Positions 7,403-15,232 of a stretch of DNA of 20,264 nucleotides are shown here, piece by piece. The position numbers and the translations under genes are program-made. Below the pieces are notes generated by a model. That model had not been told where the DNA came from, searched no databases, and saw nothing but the letters and a program-made list of their open reading frames with translations. Location of the stretch: assembly GCA_937893945.1 (NCBI GenBank), contig CALCTA010000133.1, forward strand, positions 1 through 20,264. The letters run 5' to 3'. Each line of letters begins with the position of its first letter. The first letter of the stretch is position 1. This DNA comes from an uncultured Clostridia bacterium. GTDB lineage: Bacteria; Bacillota; Clostridia; Oscillospirales; CAG-272.

Positions 7403-8599
7403 ATGGATTTTATTACTATCCCGATAGGCTATATACTGAAGTTCTTCAGTAATATCTGCGGAAACAGCTACATTCTCGCGATATTGCTCTTCGCTATTCT
7501 CACAGAGCTGATAATGGCGCTTGTATTCGGTATAAGACAGCAGAAAAATTCTATCAAGCAGGCTCGTCTGCGCCCCAAGGAAGCGGCTATCCGTAAGAAG
7601 TACGCGGGCAGAGACGACAAACCCACACAGCAGAAAATGACTCAGGAGATACAGGAGCTGTATCAGAAGGAGGGCTACAACCCCATGGGCGGATGCCTCC
7701 CTCTGCTTATCCAGTTCCCGATCCTGATAGCGCTCTATAATATCGTTATAGACCCCCTTAAGTATATCTGCGGACTCAGTCAGGACGCTATCGCGCAGGT
7801 GGCGAACATCATCGGCATGGACACCTCAAGAGGAACTATGGCAATGCTCGGCCCGATCGAAAAGATGGGATACGAGGCATTCCAGAACGTAGAGGGCTTT
7901 ACTCCCGAGGTGTTTGAGAATATGCCTAACCTCACCGTTTTCGGCATCCTCGACCTTTCGGTAATGCCGAGTGAGTGCATGAACCTCGAGGCTATCAAGA
8001 CGGTTTCGGGATGGCTCGTGCTTCTCGTTCCCGTGCTTACCTTCCTTTCTTACTTCTTCAGCATGAAGCTGACAAGAAAGTTCTCTTACCAGCCCGTTAC
8101 CGACACCCAGCAGTCGCAGATGGGATGCTCCAACAAGATGATGGACATCACAATGCCTCTCTTCAGCGTATTTATCTCCTTCGGCGTTCCCGCGGCTCTC
8201 GGTATCTACTGGATATTCAAGAGCTTGCTCGGTATCGTAAAGCAGATAATCCTTTATTACGCAATTCCTCTGCCTAAGTTCACAGAAGAGGACTACAAGG
8301 CGGCTGAAAAAGAGGTGTTTGCTCGCGCGGATAAGTCTGAGCGCGTTGAGAAGTCAGGAAGAGTCGTTCGCTCGTTGCACCATATAGACGACGAGGACTT
8401 TGAGGACACTCGCGAGGCGGCTCTCAAGCACAAGGAAGCACTTGCGGCTCAGGAAAAAGCAGATAAAGAAAAGAATGCACCCAAGAGATCAGGCCTTTTC
8501 TCTGGCGCAACCTTGAAGAAGGACGACAGAAAGGCAGAAGAAAAAGAAAATAACGACAATAATAATGACCCTCAGGACGAAAATAAGTCCGAGGACTGA
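7403..8599 (+). CDS. yidC: Membrane protein insertase YidC/Oxa1/SpoIIIJ family
   Basis: Integral membrane insertase and Sec partner. Five membrane segments are predicted: about 21-44, 96-118, 201-221, then two within 248-290. KKYAGR and NPMGGCLPLLIQFPI are typical of the Gram-positive short form, which lacks the large E. coli periplasmic domain. There is no lipobox, unlike B. subtilis SpoIIIJ; the first membrane helix starts almost at once. The positively charged groove residue of helix 1 appears to be E35 (see findings). The 118-200 outer loop is long, and residues 290-398 form a charged cytoplasmic tail ending in an Asn/Asp/Glu-rich stretch. GAGGAG precedes the ATG. It is followed by jag, its usual partner. 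Confidence 0.96.
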   Translation: MDFITIPIGYILKFFSNICGNSYILAILLFAILTELIMALVFGIRQQKNSIKQARLRPKEAAIRKKYAGRDDKPTQQKMTQEIQELYQKEGYNPMGGCLPLLIQFPILIALYNIVIDPLKYICGLSQDAIAQVANIIGMDTSRGTMAMLGPIEKMGYEAFQNVEGFTPEVFENMPNLTVFGILDLSVMPSECMNLEAIKTVSGWLVLLVPVLTFLSYFFSMKLTRKFSYQPVTDTQQSQMGCSNKMMDITMPLFSVFISFGVPAALGIYWIFKSLLGIVKQIILYYAIPLPKFTEEDYKAAEKEVFARADKSERVEKSGRVVRSLHHIDDEDFEDTREAALKHKEALAAQEKADKEKNAPKRSGLFSGATLKKDDRKAEEKENNDNNNDPQDENKSED

Positions 8600-8614
8600 T
8601 AACGGAGAGAAAAA

Positions 8615-9262
8615 GTGAAAAAAGAGATAATTGTAAGCGCAAAGAGCGTTGAGGAAGCAGTTGCAAAGGCTGTTCTCGAGCTTGGCGCGCCTTCTGAGGA
8701 TAAGATCGAGTACACCGTTCTTGAGGATGCTAAGAAGGGCTTCCTCGGTATCGGCGCATCCGACGCTAAGATCAGCGCTACCTACACCGTAGGCGGCGAG
8801 GAAAAGGCATTTGAGTTCGTAAAGAAGCTCCTTGAGGATATGAACATTGACGCCGAGGTCGCTATGACCGATGGCGAGGCAGGCGAGAAGAGAATCACCG
8901 TTAGCGGCGAGAGCGCAGCTATCCTTATCGGACACCACGGCGAGACTCTTGACTCTTTGCAGTATCTTGCAAGCCTTGCGGCTAACAAGAAGGTTGACGG
9001 CAAGAAGGAAGATTACGTAAGAATCACCGTTGACGTTGAAGGCTATCGCGCAAAGAGAGAGGAAACTCTCCGCGCACTCGCAAGAAGAATGGCTTCTAAG
9101 GTACAGAAGTACAAGAAGAGCGTTATGCTTGAGCCCATGAACCCCTATGAGAGAAGAATCATCCACTCTGAGATCCAGAACATCGCGGGAGTTTCCACAA
9201 ACTCCATCGGCTCTGAGAACAACAGAAAGATAGTTATCTTCCTCGACGGCGACGCTGAGTAA
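8615..9262 (+). CDS. jag: Jag/KhpB RNA-binding protein (SpoIIIJ-associated)
   Basis: Three-domain RNA-binding protein. Jag_N is at 1-52 with KKGFLGIG (40-47); the KH domain is around 80-150 with the GHHG loop at 106-109; the R3H domain is around 155-213 with R180...H184 in PYERRIIHSEI. In other Bacillota it binds RNA with KhpA and influences cell elongation and division. The start is GTG at 8615, with CGGAGAGA a few bases upstream and only 15 bases after yidC. It is the last gene of the cluster, ending at a strong terminator. Confidence 0.96.
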   Translation: MKKEIIVSAKSVEEAVAKAVLELGAPSEDKIEYTVLEDAKKGFLGIGASDAKISATYTVGGEEKAFEFVKKLLEDMNIDAEVAMTDGEAGEKRITVSGESAAILIGHHGETLDSLQYLASLAANKKVDGKKEDYVRITVDVEGYRAKREETLRALARRMASKVQKYKKSVMLEPMNPYERRIIHSEIQNIAGVSTNSIGSENNRKIVIFLDGDAE

Positions 9263-9275
9263 TAGTTAGAAAAAT

Positions 9276-9309
9276 AAAAGGCTTACTGCAAAAGCAGTAA
9301 GCCTTTTTT
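9276..9309 (+). terminator. Terminator of the rpmH-jag cluster
   Basis: AAAAGGCTTACTGC at 9276-9289 pairs perfectly with GCAGTAAGCCTTTT at 9294-9307 across an AAAA loop, followed by further T. The same stem sequence recurs at 11669-11702. Confidence 0.93.
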
Positions 9310-9331
9310 GAATATGTTATCATCCTAAGTA

Positions 9332-9360
9332 TTGACATTTTGGCAAAAAAGTGCTATAAT
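9332..9360 (+). promoter_or_regulatory. Consensus promoter of the LRR lipoprotein gene
   Basis: TTGACA (9332-9337), exactly 17 bases, TATAAT (9355-9360), with TGC directly before the -10: both hexamers are perfect and the -10 is extended. It begins only 22 bases after the preceding terminator. Confidence 0.9.
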
Positions 9361-9393
9361 CGGCATAAAGTACAGGGATACTTGGAGGAGAAA

Positions 9394-11661
9394 ATGAAAA
9401 GAAAAAATAGCAAGGTGTTCCTTATATGTATTATTATGTTAGTGTGTTCGTTGCTTTTTAGTTCGTGTGATTTGGAAAGTCTCGATGTTCTGCTCGATGA
9501 TACGGGCAATCTTACGGACGACACCGGAAAGCCTACCGAGAAGAAGACAGACAAGCCTACTGAGAAGCCCACGGATACTCCCACTGACGAACATATTCAC
9601 GCGTTTGGAGAATGGGAGATAACAACAGCTCCCACATGCACCGTAGCAGGAGTTGAGGAAAGAGTCTGTGAGTGCGGTGAGAAGGAACGGCATGAATCTG
9701 ATCCACTCGGACACGATATGGAGAATAACGTTTGTAAGAGATGTGGAACAAAAGCGGACGGAGAGCTTAAGTTTACCTCGAACGGCGACGGAACATGCTA
9801 TGTTGCGGGCATTGGAACTTGTACCGAAACTGAAATAGTCATTCCTTCTGACTATAATGGAGAAACAGTAACAGGTATTGGAGATGAGGCATTCCGCAAT
9901 TGCAAGAGAATTACCGGTATAACTATCCCTGATAGTATAACAAGTATTGGTTATATGGCGTTCTATTATTGTGTTAATCTTACAAGTATTACAGTAGGCG
10001 AAAATAATTCCTATTACAAATCTATAGATGGAAATTTGTACACAAAGGATGGCGATGTGTTGATTCAATACGCTATTGGAAAAACTGCCACTTCTTTCGT
10101 AGTCCCCGACAGCGTTACGAGCATTGGCGACGGTGCGTTCGCATATTACACGTGTCTTTTGCGTATAACTATTCCAGAGGGTGTGAAGAACATTGGTAAT
10201 TCTGCGTTCAAGAATTGCACACGCCTTGCCAGTATAACTATCCCAGATGGTGTAACGAATATTGGTGATTCTGCGTTCGAGGGTTGCACACATCTTACAA
10301 GCGTAACCATCCCCGATAGCGTAACGAGCATTGCTGAGCGTACGTTCGTGGATTGTGATGGTCTTATAACTCTTTCCATTCCTAATAGTATAAAGACAAT
10401 CGGAAACAGTGCGTTCGCAAGTTGCGAAAACCTTAAAATCATAACCATCCCTGACAGTGTAACTAGCCTTGGCGACTATGTTTTTGAAAATTGTCCGCGC
10501 CTTGAGACCGTTAGTATTGGAAACAACGTAACGAGCATTGGTGATTATGCGTTTGATTATTGCTATAAACTAACAAGTATAACATTTGGTAACAGCTTGA
10601 CGAGTATCGGAGAAGGTTCATTTATAAATTGCAATAGCCTTACAAGTGTAACTATCCCCGATGGTGTAACGAGCATTGGAAATTTTGCATTCAGGGGTTG
10701 CAATTTACTTACAAGCGTAACCATCCCCGATAGTGTAAAGAGCATTGGCGAAGGTGCGTTTCAACAAACGAGCCTTACTAGCGTAACTTTACCTGATAGC
10801 GTAACGAGCATTGGCTCGAAAGCGTTTGCCTATTGCCGAAGTCTTACCAACGTAATCATTCCGGATAGTGTAACGAGCATTGGTTCGAAAGCGTTTCACT
10901 TTTGTCAGACTCTTACTAGCATAACCATTCCCGACAGTGTAACGAGCGTAGGGGAATCAGCGTTCAGTGAATGCAATAGCCTTACGGAAATCACGATTGG
11001 TAATAGTGTAAATAGCATTGGAAAGAGGGGATTTTCCGATTGCAAGTGCCTTACAAACATAACGATTGGCAACAGCGTAACGAGCATTGGAGATTTCGCT
11101 TTTCAAAATTGTAGCAACCTTACAAGCATAAACCTGCCTGATGGAGTAACGAGCATTGGTGAAGGCGCATTTAAAGGATGTATCAACATCACAAACATTT
11201 CTATGCCTGACAGTATAACAAGCATTGGCTATCATGCGTTCGAGAACTGTGTAAGTCTTACGGACATAACTATCCCCGACAGTGTAACGAGTATTGGGGG
11301 GGCCGCATTCGAGAATTGTGCGAGTCTTACGGACATAAATATCCCCGACGGCATAATTAGTATTAGCCACGTCTTTATAGGTTGCACTAGTCTTACAGGT
11401 GTAACTATCCCTGATAGTTTAACGTGCATTGGTAATATGACGTTCGCATCTTGCCAAAGCCTTACAAATATAACTATTCCCAATAGCGTAGTGAGCATTT
11501 GTGATTCTGCGTTTGGAGGTTGCACGCAACTTACAAGTATCAATTACGGTGGTACGAAAGCGCAATGGAAAAAGATAAATAAAATGTTGGATTGGAATTC
11601 GAATACCCCCGACTACGTTATCCACTGCACTGACGGAGATATAGCTAAATCAAACAGCTAA
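9394..11661 (+). CDS. BspA-like leucine-rich-repeat surface lipoprotein
   Basis: Secreted, lipid-anchored protein of 755 aa. A lysine-rich N-terminus and hydrophobic core lead to a lipobox-like LLFSSC with C25 as the likely lipidated residue. A Thr/Pro/Lys linker (about 38-65) follows, then a small Cys/His segment (about 67-120; C82, C92, C94, C114, C117) with the H-x-F-x-W...PTCT...CxCG pattern found in surface proteins of gut Clostridia. About 23 repeats of 23 residues (consensus LTSITIPDSVTSIGDGAFxxC) run from about 165 to 720, interrupted once by a GNLYTKDG insert near 210. The C-terminus, GGTKAQWKKI...IHCTDG, is the usual cap. Relatives mediate adhesion or protein binding; the partner here is unknown. 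The ATG at 9394 has GGAGG 5 bases upstream; the in-frame TTG at 9340 lies inside the promoter. Confidence 0.92.
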   Translation: MKRKNSKVFLICIIMLVCSLLFSSCDLESLDVLLDDTGNLTDDTGKPTEKKTDKPTEKPTDTPTDEHIHAFGEWEITTAPTCTVAGVEERVCECGEKERHESDPLGHDMENNVCKRCGTKADGELKFTSNGDGTCYVAGIGTCTETEIVIPSDYNGETVTGIGDEAFRNCKRITGITIPDSITSIGYMAFYYCVNLTSITVGENNSYYKSIDGNLYTKDGDVLIQYAIGKTATSFVVPDSVTSIGDGAFAYYTCLLRITIPEGVKNIGNSAFKNCTRLASITIPDGVTNIGDSAFEGCTHLTSVTIPDSVTSIAERTFVDCDGLITLSIPNSIKTIGNSAFASCENLKIITIPDSVTSLGDYVFENCPRLETVSIGNNVTSIGDYAFDYCYKLTSITFGNSLTSIGEGSFINCNSLTSVTIPDGVTSIGNFAFRGCNLLTSVTIPDSVKSIGEGAFQQTSLTSVTLPDSVTSIGSKAFAYCRSLTNVIIPDSVTSIGSKAFHFCQTLTSITIPDSVTSVGESAFSECNSLTEITIGNSVNSIGKRGFSDCKCLTNITIGNSVTSIGDFAFQNCSNLTSINLPDGVTSIGEGAFKGCINITNISMPDSITSIGYHAFENCVSLTDITIPDSVTSIGGAAFENCASLTDINIPDGIISISHVFIGCTSLTGVTIPDSLTCIGNMTFASCQSLTNITIPNSVVSICDSAFGGCTQLTSINYGGTKAQWKKINKMLDWNSNTPDYVIHCTDGDIAKSNS
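9892..11550 (+). repeat. Tandem 69-base coding repeats (LRR array)
   Basis: About 23 units of 69 bases, each encoding one 23-residue leucine-rich repeat. Recurring words are GTAACGAGCATTGG, CTTACAAGC and ACTATCCC. Units are similar but not identical, with many synonymous differences. The insert of about 15 codons near 10020-10090 breaks the period once. Confidence 0.9.
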
Positions 11662-11668
11662 ATAAAAG

Positions 11669-11702
11669 AAAAGGCTTACTGCTCTCGCAGTAAGCCTTTT
11701 TT
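11669..11702. terminator. Bidirectional terminator between LRR lipoprotein gene and icd
   Basis: AAAAGGCTTACTGC at 11669-11682 pairs perfectly with GCAGTAAGCCTTTT at 11687-11700, loop TCTC, followed by TTGTTTT. On the minus strand the stem is followed by CTTTTATTT after the TTTT, so it can also end icd. The stem is identical to that at 9276-9307; only the loop differs. Confidence 0.9.
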
Positions 11703-11710
11703 GTTTTGAT

Positions 11711-12925
11711 TTAAGAAAGCTTCTTTTCAAGTCTCTCTCTGATAGCCTTTATAAAGCCGATAGAGTTGACCGCGTGTGCCTCGTAGCCTTCACTGACAAG
11801 TCCGACGAGGTCTTTTGTCATAATTCCGTCGTTGAGGGTATCTATGCACGCTTCCTCAAGCTTGTCCGCGAAGTCGCAGAGCTCGGGGAGAGAGTCAAGC
11901 TCGCCTCTCTTGCGGAGTGCGCCTGACCACGCGTAGATAGTAGCCATAGGGTTAGTCGAGGTGTCCTCGCCCTTGAGGTAGCGGTAGTAGTGGCGGGTTA
12001 CCGTGCCGTGAGCCGCCTCGTACTCGTAGTTTCCGTCGGGAGAGACGAGAACTGAGGTCATCATAGCGAGCGAGCCGAAAGCGGTGGAAACCATATCCGA
12101 CATAACGTCGCCGTCGTAGTTCTTACAAGCCCAGATGTAGCCGCCCTCGCTGCGAATAACCCTCGCGACAGCGTCGTCGATGAGGGTGTAGAAATAAGTG
12201 ATGCCAAGCTCGTCAAACTTAGCCTTGTACTCGTTATCAAATATCTCCTGGAAGATGAGCTTGAAGGTCTGGTCGTACTTTTTGGAGATAGTGTCCTTTG
12301 TTGCGAACCAGAGGTCCTGCTTTGTATCTATCGCGTACTGGAAGCAGGAGTGCGCAAACGAGCGGATAGAGCTGTCCTTGTTGTACTGTCCCTGAAGAAC
12401 GCCGCCGCACTCAAAGTCGTAGATAGTCTCTCTGAAGCTCGAACCGTCCTCACCCGTGAACAAAAGTTCAGCCTTGCCCGGAACGGTGGGGCGGAACTCT
12501 GTGGACTTATAGACGTCGCCGTAAGCGTGGCGGGCGATGGTGATGGGCTTCTTCCAATTTCTCACCGCAGGCTTGATAGAGTCGATGAGGATAGGCGCGC
12601 GGAAGACCGTGCCGTCGAGGATAGCGCGGATAGTGCCGTTGGGGCTCTTCCACATCTCGCTGAGGTTGTATTCCTCAACTCTCTGCTTGTTAGGTGTGAT
12701 AGTAGCGCACTTTACCGCAACGCCGTACTTCTTTGTTGCGTTTGCGCTGTCGATAGTAACCTGATCGCGAGTTTTCTCACGCTCGGGAAGTCCGAGGTCG
12801 TAGTACTCGGTCTTGAGGTCAACAAAGGGGAGCAGAAGCTCGTCCTTTATCATCTGCCAGAGAATTCTGGTCATCTCGTCGCCGTCCATCTCGACGAGCG
12901 GCGTTGTCATTTTGATCTTTTTCAT
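11711..12925 (-). CDS. icd: NADP-dependent isocitrate dehydrogenase (eukaryotic-type dimeric)
   Basis: Oxidative decarboxylation of isocitrate to 2-oxoglutarate with NADP. The 404-aa protein belongs to the subfamily that includes human IDH1/IDH2: VEMDGDEMTR near the N-terminus, CATITPNKQRVEE, MWKSPNGTIR, ARHAYGD with the substrate-binding arginine at position 132 (the same number as in IDH1), YIWACKNYDGDVMSD and EAAHGTVTRHY. GGAGG precedes the ATG by about 9 bases. It lies 34 bases downstream of the aconitase gene on the same strand with no terminator between, so they form an operon doing two consecutive steps. The end is shared with the lipoprotein terminator. Confidence 0.96.
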   Translation of the reverse strand: MKKIKMTTPLVEMDGDEMTRILWQMIKDELLLPFVDLKTEYYDLGLPEREKTRDQVTIDSANATKKYGVAVKCATITPNKQRVEEYNLSEMWKSPNGTIRAILDGTVFRAPILIDSIKPAVRNWKKPITIARHAYGDVYKSTEFRPTVPGKAELLFTGEDGSSFRETIYDFECGGVLQGQYNKDSSIRSFAHSCFQYAIDTKQDLWFATKDTISKKYDQTFKLIFQEIFDNEYKAKFDELGITYFYTLIDDAVARVIRSEGGYIWACKNYDGDVMSDMVSTAFGSLAMMTSVLVSPDGNYEYEAAHGTVTRHYYRYLKGEDTSTNPMATIYAWSGALRKRGELDSLPELCDFADKLEEACIDTLNDGIMTKDLVGLVSEGYEAHAVNSIGFIKAIRERLEKKLS

Positions 12926-12959
12926 AGTTCAATACCTCCGAACAGTTTGAAAAAAGTTT

Positions 12960-15203
12960 TTATTTGGAATGATTTCTGTAGTAGTTCATAAGACAGCCGT
13001 CAAGGATTATCTCCTTTTCGTCCTCGGTAAGTCCCTTGACGTAAAGAGTGAGGTCGGAAACACTGCCGTCTGCTCTGATGACCTTAGCGGCAAATTCTTC
13101 CTTGCCCTTAATTATAGCCTCTCTGATGCCGCCCACGAAGACGTAATCGCCCTCGGAATAGGGGAATTCAGCGCCCTCGGCAAGAGTGAAGGGAAGTATG
13201 CCCCAGTTGATGCAGTTGGAGCGATAGCGCTTTGTCGCAAACTCGTAGCAGATGTTGGCAAAGCCGCCAAGTACCTTCTGGCAGGATGCCGCCTGCTCGC
13301 GCGCCGAGCCGTCGCCCGGTTTGTTTGCGAATACGCAAGAGCCGAACTGTGTGTTCTTTATCAGCTCGTCGGCATCTCCCACCTTGGAGAGAACGCTCAT
13401 AAGCTCGTCTGCCTTCTCACCGCTTCTGCGAGCCGCCTCAACTGCCGCTACTGCCTTTGAGCGACCTACGTATTCGGGAACTCGTCTTGAGAGAGCGAAC
13501 TCCGAGAGACGCAGGGGATTAGAGCGGTAGGACGAGGTCTCTCCCGAGGGGATAAGCTCGTCGGTGGTGGTTACAGGATCGCGGATAACTGCCGCAAGCT
13601 TCACGAGCAGGTTGTCAGAGAGCTCGTACTGTGCAGGCCAATCGGTGATGTTAGGACCGAGAATCAGCTCGACTGACGGATCAGCCTTGCCGTAGCCGTA
13701 GTAAACGCGCTTCTTGTAAACGCTGCTGTCAAAGTGGTATTCGTGAGGAGTGTAATCATAATCAAGGTCTGTTGCCGCGGTTATGATACCGCCGTTGCGA
13801 GCGGTAGCCGCGATGCTTCTCGCATCCATAAGAGCAACGCCCGAAAGCTGTCCCTCACCGGGCTTAGAGCCCTCACGGTTGGGGAAGTTACGAGTTGTGT
13901 GGCGGAGCGAGAGTCCGTTGTTTGCGGGAACGTCGCCTGCGCCAAAGCAAGGACCGCAGAATGAGGGCTTGATGACCGCACCTGCCGAGAGCAGATCTGC
14001 GGTAACGCCTATCTTGGTAAGCTCAAGAGAGACCGGAACGCTTGTGGGATATACCGAAAGTGAGAAATAGCCGTTGCCCGTGCTTTCTCCGCGGAGAATT
14101 GCCGCCGCCTCGTCGATGCTGTCGAACATACCGCCGGCACAGCCTGCGATTATACCCTGATCTGCCATTACGGTCTTGCCGTTTACCTTTGAGCGCAGGT
14201 CAAGATTGCACTTGCCGAACTTCTTCTTTGCTTCTTCCTCAACGCTCGCGAGAATTTCGTCCGCATTCTCAAGGAATTCGTGAATGGTGTAGGCGTTCGA
14301 GGGGTGGAAGGGAAGCGCTATCATAGACTCCATATCCGAGAGATCTATCTCGACCATAGCGTCGTAGTATGCGACACCGCGAGGCGCGAGACGCTTGTAT
14401 TCCTCGGGGCGACCGTGAGCGATATAATGCTGCTCGGTTACCTCGTCAGTCTCCCAGATAGACGAGAGACAGGTCGTCTCGGTGGTCATAACATCAATGC
14501 CGTTACGGAAGTCGATAGAGAGGTTCTTCACGCCGGGGCCGACGAACTCAAGCACCTTGTTCTTTACAAATCCGTTCTTGAAGGTCGCGCCGACGAGCGC
14601 GATAGCTACGTCGTGAGGACCGATGCCCTTTTTGGGAGTACCCGTAAGATAAACGAGAACTACCTCGGGAGCTTTTATATCGTAAGTATTCTTAAGAAGC
14701 TGCTTTACAAGCTCAGGACCGCCCTCGCCAACGCCCATAGTTCCAAGCGCGCCGTAGCGTGTGTGAGAGTCCGAGCCGAGTATCATCTTACCGCAGCCCG
14801 CAAGCTCCTCGCGAGCGTAGGAGTGAATAACGCTCTGGTTTGCGGGAACGTAGATACCGCCGTATTTCTTTGCCGCCGAGAGACCGAACACGTGGTCGTC
14901 CTCGTTGATAGTGCCACCGACAGCGCAGAGCGAGTTGTGGCAGTTGGTCATAGCGTAGGGGAGCGGGAACTCGGTCATTCCGCTCGCTCTTGCCGTCTGT
15001 ATGATACCGACGTAGGTTATATCGTGAGATACGAGAGCGTCGAATTTGATTCGCAGGTCGGAGCTGTCGCTCTCTCCTACGTTATGCTCGTTGAGAATAG
15101 AATACGCGATAGTGTTCTTTCTTGCTTCAGCGGGGGAGACGGACGACGTGTCCGAAACCTTTCCGTTCTCAAGAAAGACACCGTGGTCTGTAAGTTTTAC
15201 CAT
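12960..15203 (-). CDS. Aconitate hydratase (747-aa clostridial type)
   Basis: Interconverts citrate and isocitrate through a [4Fe-4S] cluster. Likely cluster ligands are C355 (AGCAGGMFDS) and C416 and C419 (CGPCFGAGD). The segment after the first ligand reads AGG instead of the TNS/TNG of classical aconitases. GSDSHT (143-148) and the C-terminal swivel-domain GDGSAREQAA motif are also present. The length and motifs fit the shorter aconitase type found in Clostridia and some thermophiles rather than the roughly 900-aa AcnA; a related hydro-lyase is conceivable, but the downstream icd favours aconitase. AAGGAG lies 7 bases before the ATG. It is the first gene of the acn-icd operon; no citrate synthase gene is present in the window. 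Confidence 0.92.
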   Translation of the reverse strand: MVKLTDHGVFLENGKVSDTSSVSPAEARKNTIAYSILNEHNVGESDSSDLRIKFDALVSHDITYVGIIQTARASGMTEFPLPYAMTNCHNSLCAVGGTINEDDHVFGLSAAKKYGGIYVPANQSVIHSYAREELAGCGKMILGSDSHTRYGALGTMGVGEGGPELVKQLLKNTYDIKAPEVVLVYLTGTPKKGIGPHDVAIALVGATFKNGFVKNKVLEFVGPGVKNLSIDFRNGIDVMTTETTCLSSIWETDEVTEQHYIAHGRPEEYKRLAPRGVAYYDAMVEIDLSDMESMIALPFHPSNAYTIHEFLENADEILASVEEEAKKKFGKCNLDLRSKVNGKTVMADQGIIAGCAGGMFDSIDEAAAILRGESTGNGYFSLSVYPTSVPVSLELTKIGVTADLLSAGAVIKPSFCGPCFGAGDVPANNGLSLRHTTRNFPNREGSKPGEGQLSGVALMDARSIAATARNGGIITAATDLDYDYTPHEYHFDSSVYKKRVYYGYGKADPSVELILGPNITDWPAQYELSDNLLVKLAAVIRDPVTTTDELIPSGETSSYRSNPLRLSEFALSRRVPEYVGRSKAVAAVEAARRSGEKADELMSVLSKVGDADELIKNTQFGSCVFANKPGDGSAREQAASCQKVLGGFANICYEFATKRYRSNCINWGILPFTLAEGAEFPYSEGDYVFVGGIREAIIKGKEEFAAKVIRADGSVSDLTLYVKGLTEDEKEIILDGCLMNYYRNHSK

Positions 15204-15232
15204 TTTAATTGCTCCTTTGGAGAAATAATTTG

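Noticed and set aside
9340..9393. TTG start 18 codons upstream for the LRR lipoprotein.
   Set aside because: It lies between the -35 and -10 hexamers of the promoter, so it is not transcribed, and the signal peptide begins properly at the ATG at 9394 behind GGAGG.
9439..11543. Several long antisense open frames across the LRR array.
   Set aside because: The 69-base period is a multiple of three, so a frame open in one repeat is open in all. The products are repetitive shadows.
9892..11550. Regularly spaced repeats that could be taken for a CRISPR array.
   Set aside because: The repeats are in frame, encode leucine-rich repeats, have no unique spacers between identical units, and no cas gene is nearby.
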